A stretch of 64,000 nucleotides of DNA from Stenocarpella maydis (GCA_002270565.1 CM008199.1:62001-126000), one strand, 5' to 3'; shown: positions 1 to 10,081, counted from the stretch's first letter. The notes: generated from the letters alone by a model not told the origin. Numbers and translations are program-made.

Positions 1-240
1 GAGAAGGACTCTACTTTGGTTTTGATAAAACCTCGCTAATTTAGTAGAGGGATTCGCAATATATTGGTTGTAATTTTTCTTTAATATTTGCATATTTGTT
101 TTACAAATCAGGTAATCAAAATTTTAAGTCGAGTTTAACCGCAATGCTCCGAAATATGTGGTATATTACATTCAAGTATGCCGATTGTTATAGAGAGTGT
201 TTCTCTGGAGAAATTTTTGACTTGATTAAGCGAACAATAA
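1..240 (+). CDS. cox2: cox2 3' end, copy A (partial, gene enters from left)
   Basis: Subunit 2 of cytochrome c oxidase (complex IV, inner membrane), which carries the CuA site. Only the C-terminus lies in the window. Bases 3-20 read EGLYFG (R is likely just upstream), matching the family's REGxxxG stretch. Bases 142-240 read QCSEICG...MPIVIESVSLEKFLTWLSEQ and stop at TAA 238-240; this contains the conserved copper-ligand stretch CSEIC and uses one TGA as Trp. The two parts are separated by 121 bp that contain in-frame stops, so this segment must be removed or this copy is not expressed. A second copy of the same 32 codons lies at 3910-4008. Copy A is the one contiguous with upstream cox2, so it is the likelier functional end. 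Confidence 0.85.
21..141 (+). other. 121-bp intervening sequence inside cox2 copy A
   Basis: AT-rich segment between the codons for G and Q of cox2. Its length is not a multiple of three and it carries two TAG codons in the cox2 frame. Its borders (exon ends in T at 20, segment ends in G at 141) fit group I intron rules, and the site is exactly that of the 1973-3909 intron in copy B. No group I core motifs are visible and it is too short for a self-splicing intron. It may be an intron relic, a part of a larger composite intron, or a bypassed segment. Confidence 0.5.
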
Positions 241-254
241 ACTCTCTTAGCAAT

Positions 255-1455
255 ATGTGTATATTTTTAGCACTTACTTTACTTTATGGGGTACCTCGGG
301 CTACCAAGTTACCCCCTTTGTACCCCTCCTTTTTCTCAGTAGGCAGCTACTATTCTGGTTTTATTTTTAATAAACCAAATATATGCTTTAATTTAGTGCG
401 AAGCGGTAGTAAATGTAGAAATTTGTCTACGGTTTCTTCCTTAAGGGTACTAACTAAGGCTGCAAAGGTGTCTTCAATAAGACATAAACTTTACGAGAAT
501 TATCAGGATATTACATTTGAAGTAATAAATAATCTATTGGTTAATCAAGGAGTATCTATCACACCTGAAATTATCGAAAAAATCAAGAGTATTCCGAGTG
601 TTAAGTTTGATTTACCTATATGTGATCAAATTTATCCTTCTTTGGCTGCTTTAGTGGGAAGACCTCAATCTAAAGGGTGGAAATCAGGGGTATATATTTT
701 TACGCATAAACCTAGTGGAAGTAAATATGTAGGTTCAAGTAATAATCTTTCTAGAAGATTGGACCAATATTTCACATTTAAACATATCGACAATAAAAAT
801 TCAGGTAAATTTTTACCTTTTTTACAAGAGGAAGGGTTTTCTAAATTTAGTTTGGAAATCATAGTTATGCCTGAGGAATTATCTACTAGTTATTGCTTTT
901 TATTTTTAGAGCAATATCATCTTTTACATAAACAATTTGATCTAAATGTACAAAGAATAGTAAATTTTCGTGTTAATCAAGGTAATAAAGTTTATTTATA
1001 TGATGTAGAGGGAAAAACCCTTTATTATACAGCTAATTCTTTTAATCAACTTCAAGGTGACTTAGGTATACACTTTAATACATACACCAAATGTGTAAAA
1101 AAAGGGGGAGAGTTATTTAAATTTTTTTGTTATTTCACATGATCTATTAAAGAGTGTGAAAAAATCAAACTTAAGTCTTTTAGAGTTAAACAGTTTAATC
1201 GCAGAGAAACAAACAGAGTATAATGTATTAAAAGGTAAATCTATGATTGAAAATTTATTAAAAGTTAACCCTTTAAGCATTGCTTTAGTTGTTAAAGAAG
1301 TAGCTACAGGAAAAATTTGGAAATTTTCTAGTTTGACTGTTGGAGCAGCTTCCCCACCACTTAGCTATCTTAAAGTGTCTAGACAAACTATAGCTAAGTA
1401 TTTAAACACAGATAAACCTTATAAAGGTTATATATTTTCAACTACAGATTCTTAG
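255..1455 (+). pseudogene. GIY-YIG homing endonuclease behind cox2 tail A (frameshifted)
   Basis: The open frame starts just after the cox2 stop; the first ATG after it is at 255. The GIY-YIG nuclease signature is clear at about 680-900: GVYIF, then YVGSSNNLSRRL, then an LEQYHLL helix. The frame ends at a TGA (1140-1142, Trp in code 4) and a stop 80 bases later. The homologous continuation is in another frame from about 1156 to 1455 and carries a NUMOD-like helix-turn-helix repeat (SRQTIAKYLNTDKPYKGY). One frameshift near 1143-1156, after A- and G-rich runs, therefore separates nuclease from DNA-binding tail. It is related to the ORFs at 2542-3764 and 50464-52246. It lies outside any complete intron, directly behind a cox2 3' end. 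Confidence 0.75.
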
Positions 1456-1867
1456 TACTATTGTCTTTTCTTTGCGTATAGGTTATTATTTTTTTTAGAA
1501 TATTTTTCTGATTAGGGTGAAATATATCATCTTAGTTAGTAAATAGTATTTTATCTCTTTTTTTGCTTATTATTTCAGTTAATTTAACATATTTACAGGG
1601 ACGTTATCCGGGATTATATTTATAGAGTATTTAATGATTATTTCAAATTTATTCCTATTTAAGGTAAAAGTAAAATAGTCTTAGGTTATATTGGTAAGCT
1701 CAGGAATATGGGTGGGCTTATCGGGTGGCGGTGGGATTATAATCTATATTTTTAGGATTTTCTTTTCCTTTATCTTGTTATAAAGCGGCCTATTAAAATA
1801 ATAGTTTTAACTATCAATAAAATTCTTCGCCTCTCTCTTCCCTGCTAATTTAATAAAGCTAGGAAGG
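1456..1867. other. AT-rich spacer, no gene seen
   Basis: About 410 bp between the GIY-YIG gene and the displaced cox2 fragment. No tRNA, rRNA or conserved ORF was recognised. A short G-rich patch lies near 1700-1740. The right edge, at about 1867, is where recognisable cox2 codons begin and so marks a recombination junction. Confidence 0.5.
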
Positions 1868-1972
1868 GTACATTCTTTTGCTTGCCCTTCATTAGGTATC
1901 AAATGTGATGCTTATCCAGGTAGACTTAATCAAGTATCTGTTTTTATTAACAGAGAAGGTGTATTTTACGGT
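1868..1972 (+). pseudogene. displaced cox2 exon fragment (copy B, 5' part)
   Basis: 35 codons read as cox2: [10 protein letters not shown], then [12 protein letters not shown], then REGVFYG. They begin abruptly, with no upstream cox2 sequence, and end at a T before a group I intron. The stretch corresponds to the segment just upstream of QCSEICG in cox2. In the overlap with copy A it reads EGVFYG where copy A reads EGLYFG. It is interpreted as part of the former native end of cox2, pushed downstream when tail A plus its endonuclease gene arrived. Confidence 0.8.
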
Positions 1973-2541
1973 CTTCTGAACAATGGCCGAAACTGTAGTG
2001 AACCTATGGTTATAAATCATCAAATTGCGGGAAACCCCTAAAGAAATCTTATCCAAACAAGCATGGTAACATAGTTTGTGGCACAGGTAATGACTCGTGG
2101 TATGGGAAAATCAAGATTTATTATTCAATGGGCAATCCGCAGCCAAGTACCAAGTTTAGGCGTAGCCTTGTTTGGTATGCAGTTCATCGACTAAACGGTG
2201 GTTGGTATTATTAATATTAATAATGCTTAAGATATAGTCAGCCCCCACCTGAAAAGGTGAAGAAAAATATTAGTATTTATTTATATTTTTTGTAAAATAA
2301 ATATATGTTTATTTGTTAATATATATTTAGGGAATTCTCTACAATAGTTTGCTAAACTTATTATTAATGTAATAATAAAATTTAAAGTATGTTATAAAAA
2401 TAACACACATAAAGCACTTTTTATAAGGTAAAACTGTTGTAGTATTTGCATAGAGGTTCTCTAGCAACTGCTGTATGTTTAACAAGATCTTTTAGCTCAA
2501 TTAAACCTTTAGCTAATAATCCAGAATCTTTAGCGTTATAA

Positions 2542-3764
2542 CATATCAATAGTGGAAAACCTACTACTTCATTAATAATAAATAAAATATTATTAAATCA
2601 AAATTTAATTGTTACTGACTCTAAATTAAACCAATTATTCAAAGTTCAAGGTGTTGAATTCGATCTTCCTATATCTACACCAGAAAATTATCAACTTTTA
2701 GATGAATTGACAGGAAAATCTAAACATAAAGGTTTCTTTGGTGTATATATGTTTATACATAAAAATACAGGGGATAAATATGTAGGTTCATCTAATTTAC
2801 TGAGACGTAGAATGGAATATTACTTTAATGGGGATTTTCCTTTAGCCGGTAAATTTTTACCTTTACTTGATAAATATGGGCTAAAAGCTTTTAAATTAAG
2901 AATTTTTAAACTAGATATCAATAAATTTAGTAGTCAAGACGCTTTAATTTTAGAGCAATATCATTTATTAAATAAAGAATTTAACTTAAATTCTTTAAGA
3001 GTTGTTAATGCTGGGTCTTCAAAAGGTGATCCTGTATATGTTTATGATCTAACATGTAGTACTCTTTATTATCATGCTAAATCTAGAATTGAGTTAAAAA
3101 GAGTATTGAATATACACACTGAAACTAGTAAAAAGTTTATTGATTCTAAATTACCTTATCTTAATAAATTCTTGTTATTAAGCTATCCTATATCTACTGC
3201 TTTTGTAAGTAATATTTCCATACAAGAATTAGTAGGTATAATGCAAGAAGAAAGACAAAATACGTATAAATTAGGTACTCGTAGAAGTATTCCAGTGGAA
3301 TTAGAAATCAAAGAAGGAAATACTTTTGTAGATTATCCAGGTCATAATTTAAAATTTGATTCTTTAACTTCTTGTATTGAATATTTAAGAGGATCAGGTT
3401 TAACTATAAAAAGAGATACTTTAACCAGATATATTAAGATGGGTAAAGTATTTCATAATTTCGTATGTAAATATTCGGATATAGCTTTACCTGATAATTT
3501 TGAACAAGTTGGATTAATAATGGAAGAACATCTAAAATTAAAAATAAATAAGGATGATTCTTCAGGCGCAGCCATCCTTCGGCCAAATAGAATAAATAAA
3601 TCTGTGTTAGTTAAGGGGGGGTAGATTTCGAAAAAGATTTCGAAAGTATTACGGATACAATAAAATACTTTGATACTTTAAACATAAAATTAGATAGAAA
3701 AACTTTATATTTACGTTTAAAAGATGGTGAAATATATAAAAGTTTTTATTTTTCTTATAAATAA
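2542..3764 (+). pseudogene. GIY-YIG endonuclease of the cox2 copy-B intron
   Basis: GIY-YIG nuclease: GVYMF and YVGSSNLLRRRM at about 2740-2815, then LEQYHLLNKEFNLN. Upstream sequence with the family's N-terminal pattern (NKILLNQN, FDLPIS) is open only from 2542 after a TAA at 2539; the same frame also looks coding before that stop (from 2446), so the N-terminus is probably interrupted. The reading frame breaks at a run of G at 3615-3621 followed by TAG. NUMOD-like sequence (IKYFDTLNIKLDRKTLYLRLKDG) continues in another frame to TAA 3762-3764. No ATG start is evident. It is closely related to the ORF at 255-1455. Confidence 0.75.
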
Positions 3765-3909
3765 CTTCTTTTTTTTTAGGGGGGGGGGCTAACGGCTGCG
3801 TACATGATTACGGGTTCGCTAGCAGCAGTAGCCTTATTCCCCCCCTTTATATATTAGATATATATTAATCATAATTTATTTATTACATTAAATTATCGTA
3901 GAGAAATCG
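3765..3909. repeat. G-tract and GC-rich insertion at intron 3' end
   Basis: A run of about ten G, then a GC-rich segment ending in a C run (3840-3847), then AT-rich sequence leading to the intron's terminal G. It resembles the many G/C-tract hairpins elsewhere in the window. Confidence 0.5.
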
Positions 3910-4008
3910 CAATGTTCAGAGATTTGTGGGATTCTTCACTCTAGTATGCCTATTGTTATTGAATCAGTTTCACTTGAGAAATTTCTTACTTGATTGAGCG
4001 AACAATAA
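3910..4008 (+). pseudogene. displaced cox2 3' end, copy B
   Basis: 32 codons plus TAA encode exactly the same peptide as 142-240, including the CSEIC copper-ligand stretch. The nucleotide sequence differs at 21 of 96 positions, all synonymous. This copy is preceded only by the short fragment at 1868-1972, so it lacks most of cox2 and cannot make a full protein alone, unless spliced to upstream exons as an alternative end. Confidence 0.85.
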
Positions 4009-4092
4009 TTTTTGTTTTGTACTGTTATGTACAGCTAAATTTGAGGGGAAAGCTATTGGTCTTTCCCCCCCCCCAATCCAAGTAATATAGTT

Positions 4093-4215
4093 ATGTCTAG
4101 TCTTATGGCTATTACAATTTCTATTATAAGTTTAGCAATTTTATTATTTATATTTATGAATAAAGAATGATTAAGTATGGGTACCGTATCGGTATATTTA
4201 TTTAATACTTCATAA
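4093..4215 (+). CDS. 40-residue single-membrane-span ORF
   Basis: ATG to TAA, with one hydrophobic segment (residues about 5-22, rich in I, L, S) and one TGA read as Trp. Its TAA shares its last A with the ATG of the next ORF (TAATG), the same overlap as nad4L-nad5, which suggests co-translation. No family was recognised. It lies 85 bp downstream of cox2 tail B. Confidence 0.45.
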
Positions 4216-4756
4216 TGAAAAAATTTTATCCTGAACTTTACTGTTTTGCAGTTACTTTTATGTTTGGTGTTATTTGAGCACTACCTTTAAAAAGTTTTAC
4301 TAAATTAACTTTAGAAAATACTTTTATTTCAAACGAGACAAGTATAGTTATACTTATATTTATTTCAGGTTTTATCTCATATATAGTTGCTAAGGTACAC
4401 CAATATATAAAAGGTAAAGGTAACGTTGTTAATTTTAAAGAATTTATTTATATATTTACAGTTAGTATGGTAATTACTATCTTTTTTATTTTTTTTGTTA
4501 TCCTTTACTAGCTTTATTTATTGGCGGTGGAGTTTACTATTTAGTTAAAGAATTGGCTTTTTTATACGAGCAACTTATAGTTAATACAGGAGGATATAAA
4601 AATATTCTAGGGTATTTAATGTCTGATAGTCAAGGAGGAGGTCAAAATACAACTGTAGGGTCATCCGGGCAAAATTCACCTGCTTCTGCTAGCAGCTCGT
4701 CTTCAAATGTCAGGGTTGGTTTAATGGAATCTCCCTTTGTTTATATTTGAAGATAA
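4215..4756 (+). pseudogene. unknown membrane protein ORF with a frameshift
   Basis: The first frame, 4215-4511, gives 98 residues with three hydrophobic segments. At TAG 4509-4511 the frame ends, while the +1 frame continues from about 4507 (LALFIGGGVYYLVKELAF) to TAA 4754-4756. The continuation carries a low-complexity tail rich in G, S, Q and N (residues SDSQGGGQN and ASASSSSS). A run of T just before the break may explain it. No known family. Similar ORFs (membrane segment plus low-complexity tail) follow atp6 and cox3. Confidence 0.45.
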
Positions 4757-4757
4757 A

Positions 4758-5027
4758 ATGTTTGTAGTAGACAGAAATATTACAAATATTAAACAAAGAA
4801 TTAATGAGAATAGTATCTTGATTAATAAGTATAAAACATATAGTAAAATTATGTGATATGTACCTAAATATGGTGCAGCTTTGTATGATGTTTTCACTGA
4901 GGCTAGTTTAAACAGTAAAGATAATGTTTTACGTTATGAAATAAAACTTGACGAACATAGAAGGGAATTTAATGAACTTCGTCTTAAAAGACTGGATATT
5001 TTATTTAGATTAGATGAAATCGATTAA
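4758..5027 (+). CDS. 89-residue unknown ORF, helical and charged
   Basis: ATG follows the previous stop by one base. The predicted protein is hydrophilic; its C-terminal half is highly charged and likely helical (LDEHRREFNELRLKRLDIL). One TGA is read as Trp. No family was recognised. The three ORFs 4093-5027 overlap or almost touch, as in an operon. Confidence 0.45.
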
Positions 5028-5421
5028 TAAAGGTAATTAACGGACAGTTGTTCTTTATATTATTAAAAAGTATTTAGGATTAATAATTTTATTTAAACCA
5101 TTTGTTAAGTTTATTCTAAAATATTCACTTAACATTAAGGAGTACATGCTGATTTATTTGGTGTGATGCTATATTATATTCCTATATGGACGCAAGCTTG
5201 TTATAGGGGAGGGGGGTAGATTGGGTTATCGATAACCCTACCCCCCCCCCCTCTAAAAATAAATTATAAATGGAATAATTTTGAATAATAGTAATATTAT
5301 TTTATTAGAAGTAAAAGATATTTATCATCTATAACAATACTTTTTACTCATAACTTAAATTTAAAGATGGGAAAGTATATTAAACCTGGCGGCTCCTGCG
5401 AAGCTAGGTAGCCGCCCTCAA
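5028..5421. other. spacer with C/G-tract hairpin
   Basis: AT-rich sequence with a GC hairpin at about 5208-5255 (GGGAGGGGGGTAG paired to CTACCCCCCC). No gene was seen before trnR. Confidence 0.5.
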
Positions 5422-5492
5422 AGTGTGTTAGTTTAATGGTAGAACCTAACGCTACGGTCGTTATGGTACAAGTTCGAGTCTTGTACGCACTT
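5422..5492 (+). tRNA. trnR: tRNA-Arg (anticodon ACG)
   Basis: Acceptor AGTGTGT pairs with ACGCACT. The D arm contains TAATGGTAG, the anticodon stem is TAACG/CGTTA with loop CTACGGT (anticodon ACG), and the T arm has loop TTCGAGT. It is expected to read CGN codons. It lies between cox2 and nad4L. Confidence 0.9.
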
Positions 5493-5499
5493 AAGAGCT

Positions 5500-5715
5500 A
5501 TATACATTTTTTAAGTTATGGACTATCTTGGTTTCGACGTAAAAGGGCTCATAAGCTGAACTTTTAGAGCTATGTGAATGTATTAATATCCCCTCCCACA
5601 TCCTGTGGGGATTATGGGTGTATATTAATAATAATCTTAAAATATAGTCAGTTTCAATATTAGAGTATTGATATAAATTGAATAGGAAGTAAAAATCAGT
5701 AGTCATATGTTGGTT
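5500..5715 (+). other. group I intron 3' remnant
   Basis: CTTAAAATATAGTCAGTTTCAA at about 5636-5657 followed by AATAGGAAGT resembles the 3' core and exon junction of the nad4L group I intron (8533-8588). Upstream core elements are scrambled, so this is a decayed fragment inserted behind trnR. Confidence 0.5.
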
Positions 5716-5840
5716 ATTATAAGTATATTAGAAAGATAAATAAAATGTCCAGCCATACTGACTGCCGCCATACTTCTCTTTGGAGAAGTATGGCCGGGTT
5801 AGTCAGGGCGGACGGTTGAATAATTATATCTACTATATCG

Positions 5841-5909
5841 GTAGTATTTTTATTTATTTTAATGCTGATTAATATTAAAATAAGTGAGTTACAAAGTAAT
5901 CTTATTTAA
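5841..5909 (+). pseudogene. nad6 internal fragment
   Basis: Codons read VVFLFILMLINIKISELQSN, then a stop. The intact gene (about 49975-50035) has LFLFILMLINIRISELQSN. The nucleotide match is near perfect over about 60 bases and ends at both sides. It is a transposed piece of nad6 with no start and no remaining ends. Confidence 0.85.
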
Positions 5910-6366
5910 TCGCTCTCTTCACTTTAAGCAGTGGAGGGGATGTTGTATTTTATCATAATATAGCAATATAATTGTAAGCCCTTCGGTTTCATTCGGACAC
6001 GTTAAAATTTAAACCTTGCCTTTTTTTCTTAAATACACTATTTTAAATGCACTCCTACAAAGTATATATCCATAGGTTTATATCTTATTTAATTCTGGAC
6101 CTGGTTTAAGATTAGCATTGTTGTTTTAAATTACTTTAGGTGTTAGTTCCTGCGGGACTCGGTAATTCTAAATTTAAGGGGGGGGGGGGAATTAAAAATT
6201 CCCCCCCCTCTTTTCACATTCAGAGGGAGGCTTTATTCCTGAGGAGACGTTAGCCACCGTCTGATGCGAGGCCGGGGCATCAGGTAGGAGATTATCTAAC
6301 AGAATAGTAGTGGATAGTCACTTCTGACTACATTTCAAAATAATTTATTTTTATAATAATCCAACA
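5910..6366. other. spacer before nad4L, GC hairpins
   Basis: Contains a G-tract/C-tract hairpin at about 6178-6210 and a GC-rich stretch at 6220-6290. No gene was recognised. Confidence 0.5.
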
Positions 6367-9300
6367 ATGAATTTAACCTTAATACTTTTTTTAATTGGAG
6401 TCTTAGGATTCGTATTAAATAGAAAAAATATTATCTTAATGCTTATTTCAATTGAAATAATGCTTTTAGCCATAACTTTCCTTATATTGGTAAGTTCACT
6501 GAACATTGATGATATAATCGGACAAACTTACGCTATCTATGTGCGCTGTCTCACTACTTAATAATGCAATGCATATGTGAATGCATCACCATACGTCTTC
6601 AAAATGGTGGCTATGTCGGAGTTAGGCCGAGGGGAAAACCCAAGGTTGAACTTAGCATCTCCGAAAAGCAGATTAGAGGGATGATTCTACCTATCAGGTC
6701 TGCAAATAGCAATCTCTCATGGTAAGCGACATACTTCGCGAACTCTATCGACCAGTGCTCTCAAGCGTAGGGGATGAATACAAGAATCTAATAGGTTCAT
6801 TCAATGGGTCCTTGCTATGTATAGATGAGCAAGGACGGAAGATCCATTGACACGTTTATCAACAAGATATAATAAAGGCCGAAGGTGGAGTACCTAAAAG
6901 AGGTCACAAAATGGATTATGAGTAGGAATTCAGGATTACCTAAAAGGAGTAATCCTCAAGGTAACGGAGGATCAATAGTACCGTTTCGGGAAGTGGTCTA
7001 GGTCATTCGCAAAGCGGGAACGCATACTACTCCGGATGGGGTTACAACTTAGAGTTAAAGTAGGCAGGGTAGCTTTGCAACCTCAGAAACTCTGGGGCAT
7101 GAGTGGCGTGAGAGCCGTATGAAGGGAAACTTTCACGTACGGTTCGGTGGAGTGCGACGTCACCCTAACCTTCTCCGGAAGAAGGGGACGCTTGGTATAG
7201 CCAACATAATTGTAGTAGCGGGAGCCGAGTCAGCAATAGGTTTAGGTATTCTAGTAGCCTTTTACAGATTAAACTCCTCCTTTAAATTATCTCCTTATTT
7301 TATAGCTCCAGGCGCAAGCTCTAAAAATATATATCCTTATTCAAAAGTTAGATTTTTTTCTACAGGGAATGCTTCCCCTAAATGTAATGTTAATACGATT
7401 TTTCTGAAGGCCCAAGCTCTAGATTCTTCCTTTATTACAGGTTTAATTGACGCAGAGGGTTCTTTTGTTGTAACTATATTGAAAAATACTAGATATCGTT
7501 TAGGATGAGTTATACAAGCTAGATTTCAATTAAAACTCCATGAAAAAGACCGATATTTAGTCTTAGCAATCCAAGACTTTTATAATAATATAGGTTATAT
7601 ATCTAATATTAATAAACGAAATTCAGTTGAATTTAGAGTTACTAATATTAAAGATTTATACGTTATTATATCGCATTTAGAAACTAATCGGCTTCTAACT
7701 AATAAGTGTGCAGATTTTTTATTATTTAAAGAAATATGTTCTATTATTCTTAATAATAAACATTACACACCTGAAGGGCTGCAAAGAATTATTAATAATA
7801 AAGCAGCTATGAATTGAGGTCTATCTGATAATTTAAAAGAAAATTTCCCCTTAACAGTACAAACACCAAGAGCTATCGTTACGAGCATGCGCCATGATAT
7901 AACACCTGAATGGGTAGCTGGTTTTTGTACGGGAGAATCTAACTTTTCTATTTTTATAACAGGTAAATATGCTTCAGTTCGTTTTTCTGTAAGTCAGGAT
8001 ATAAGAGACGCTTTATTGTTAGAAAATTTAGGTTTTTATTTAGGTTGTGGTATAATAAATAAATATAAAAATCGGGACGTTTGTCAATTAGTTGTGGCAA
8101 AAATAGACGATATTATTATAAAGATTATACCTTTTTTTGAAAAATATCCAATAAAAGGTTCTAAGTATAATAATTATATTTATTTTAAAGAAGCAGCCTT
8201 TATCATTAAAAATAAAGAGCATCTTACAAATAATGGTATGGATAGAATAAAAGAACTAAAAAGTATAATTAATAAGGAATAATTTAAAGTTTTGATCAAA
8301 ATAGATAGAGTGAACCTTTATCTAGTTATAGTTCTACCTATAGCTAAACTTTCAAATTGCGGGAAACCCTTAAAGACAAATCTACCAAATTAACATGGTA
8401 ACATAGTTAATGGCATAGGTAATGACTCATGGTAAGGTAAAAACGGTTTTGTATATGTAGGCAATCCGCAGCCAAACACCTTTAAAGGTGTGCAGTACAT
8501 CGACTAAATGGAAGTTGGTTTATTTAAAATAAGCTTAAGATATAGTCAGTTTCAATATGAAAGTATTGAAGTAAAACGAAGAGGAAGTCATTTCGCTTAT
8601 CTAATATATATGGACTATATTTATATTCTATCTCGTCTAACCCTTTTTAACCTGAGTCATCTTGCAACAGCCTCAATAAACACAGCAAATAACAATAATA
8701 ACCACCAAGAAATAGTACGAACCTCTCGTCCTATGAGTTACACAAGCCTTAGATATTTATCTTCAAGTTCGCAGAACAACAACGTACTACCTTCAGTAGT
8801 AAAAATCTCAACGAATACGGAGGCTCACGAAGGGTTGGTAGAAGAGAGCTTACATAGCTGATTTATCACAGGGTTTACCGATGCTGAGGGTTGTTTTAGA
8901 ATAAGTTTGGTTAAAGACCTTCGTAATCGTTTGGGTTGAAAGATACAAGCTTTTTTTTTAATCAACCTTCATTTAAAAGATCTATATCTCTTAAAGCAAA
9001 TTCAAGTGTATTTTGGAGGTATAGGTGCGGTTACATGCTCAAAGGATAAATGTCATTATGTAGTAAGTTCTTTGTCTCAAATATCTAATACAATTATCCC
9101 TCACTTTGATAAATATCCTTTAATATCTCAAAAACAAGGAGATTACCTCTTGTTCAAAGATGTGGTATCAAGGATGTTAAATAAAGAACATTTAACTCGA
9201 GAAGGTTTAGAGCAAATAGTTGCAATAAAGGCTTCTTTAAATTTAGGGTTGCCAGAAAAAATAAAACAGGCTTTTTCTTTTGTTATTCCTGTTCAAAGGC

Positions 9301-10081
9301 CTACAACTTTAAAACCGGTAATCCCGCATGCTAAATGAATGCAAGGGTTTACTACAGGTGAAGGCTGTTTTTTTGTGAATATTTTTAAATCTTCACACCA
9401 TAAATTAGGTTTCCAGGTGAGGGTAGAATTCGAGCTGGCTCAACACATTCGTGATAGTTTATTAATAGAGAGTATTAAAGATTATTTCTGTTGTGGAATT
9501 GTTAGTAGTTATTCTAATGGTATGGTGAAGTTTAAATGTATAAGTTTTTTAGATATATCTTCTATAATCATTCCTTTTTTCAAAGAACATTTCCCTCTGG
9601 GTAATAAACGTTTAGATTTTGTGGATTTTTGTATAGTTGTTAAATTAATGGAAGATAAAGCTCACTTATCAGAGGAAGGACTAAAGCAAATCCAAAGTGT
9701 AAAAGCCGGCATGAATACCAAAAGAGTCAATTAATAGTAAATCTTTTGGTTACAATTAATTGCAATTGCTGCTTCTTATTATTTAAAAGCAGGTAGATAG
9801 GTGCTATTGTGGTGATGCAGTATATTCCTTTCCATCGCATCATATTCCGTCACAAATAGGCAGGTGGCGGGCGGCGGATGACCGGTGAATGGGCCGGTCC
9901 TTGTAAAGGTGCCCTAGTAAGAAACCGCCCGCCCGCCCGCTTTTGTATAATCTTTCTAGGGCTCCCTTACAGTAGATAAAAGATAAATGATAGAAGATAG
10001 ATACAAACCATGTTAATGTTAGGGCAAATGTCCGGAATGTCTTCGTAACGGAGAGGAAGTGTTGCAATAGAATATAAATAA
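6367..10081 (+). CDS. nad4L: NADH dehydrogenase subunit 4L, three exons
   Basis: Small membrane subunit of complex I, in the proton-pumping arm. Exons: 6367-6540 ([11 protein letters not shown] to IGQTYAIY), 7206-7270 ([21 protein letters not shown] plus TT) and 10051-10081 (GAGAGGAAGT to TAA). Joined, they give 270 nt, 89 residues, the usual length in ascomycetes, ending [11 protein letters not shown]. The TAA (10079-10081) shares its A with the nad5 ATG, the classic nad4L-nad5 overlap. The first intron is group II, the second a long composite group I intron. An alternative exon 3 start, AAGAGGAAGT at 8579-8588, also continues the frame (RLRGS) but runs into an endonuclease ORF. Confidence 0.9.
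6541..7205 (+). mobile_element. group II intron nad4L-i1 (no ORF)
   Basis: 665 bp. It starts GTGCGCTG (GUGYG rule) and ends AC. Domain V at 7112-7145 has the 34-nt form beginning GAGCCGTATG and ending GTACGGTTC, almost identical to the four other domain Vs in this window. No coding capacity. Confidence 0.85.
7271..8282 (+). CDS. LAGLIDADG endonuclease/maturase ORF1 of nad4L-i2
   Basis: In frame with exon 2 of nad4L, so it is probably made as a fusion and processed. Two LAGLIDADG motifs: [11 protein letters not shown] (about 7436-7468, acidic residue kept) and [11 protein letters not shown] (about 7917-7949, E kept but the last G is S). TGA is read as Trp at 7506 and 7815. About 336 residues, normal for a double-motif single-chain enzyme. 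The group I core follows the ORF. Confidence 0.85.
8579..9734 (+). CDS. exon copy fused to LAGLIDADG ORF2 in nad4L-i2
   Basis: Starts with AAGAGGAAGT, which would continue nad4L as LRGS if the upstream core used G8578 as its 3' end, and runs in that frame into an N/S-rich linker. The LAGLIDADG domains are [12 protein letters not shown] (about 8862-8897) and [11 protein letters not shown] (about 9339-9371), both with the acidic residue intact. It ends at TAA 9732-9734. No group I core belongs to this ORF. The exon sequence is repeated behind it at 10051-10060. The enzyme appears intact. Confidence 0.75.

Larger units (their letters stand above)
1973..3909 (+). mobile_element. group I intron in cox2 copy B
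   Basis: The intron follows ...TACGGT and ends in G before CAATGT. The core is near the 5' end: AATTGCGGGAAA at about 2021-2035, GCAATCCGCAGCCAAG at about 2132-2147, ATCGACTAAACGG at about 2187-2199 and TTAAGATATAGTC at about 2227-2239. A GIY-YIG gene fills the region 3' of the core. The same core type recurs at 8345-8550 (nad4L), 33560-33785 and 36740-37000 (atp9), 60605-60900 and 63300-63500 (rnl). Confidence 0.8.
7271..10050 (+). mobile_element. composite group I intron nad4L-i2
   Basis: The exon ends CAGATT and the segment ends in G before GAGAGGAAGT. It holds endonuclease ORF1 (7271-8282), a complete group I core (AATTGCGGGAAA at about 8355, GCAATCCGCAGCCAAA at about 8461, ATCGACTAAATGG at about 8499, TTAAGATATAGTC at about 8535), a possible 3' end at G8578, a 10-nt exon copy (8579-8588), endonuclease ORF2, and about 315 bp with a GC-rich insertion (9855-9945). 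No second core was found after ORF2. Confidence 0.7.

Noticed and set aside
2246..2300. 3' splice site directly after the core of the cox2 copy-B intron
   Set aside because: No cox2 codons follow here; the next cox2 exon begins at 3910, after the GIY-YIG gene.
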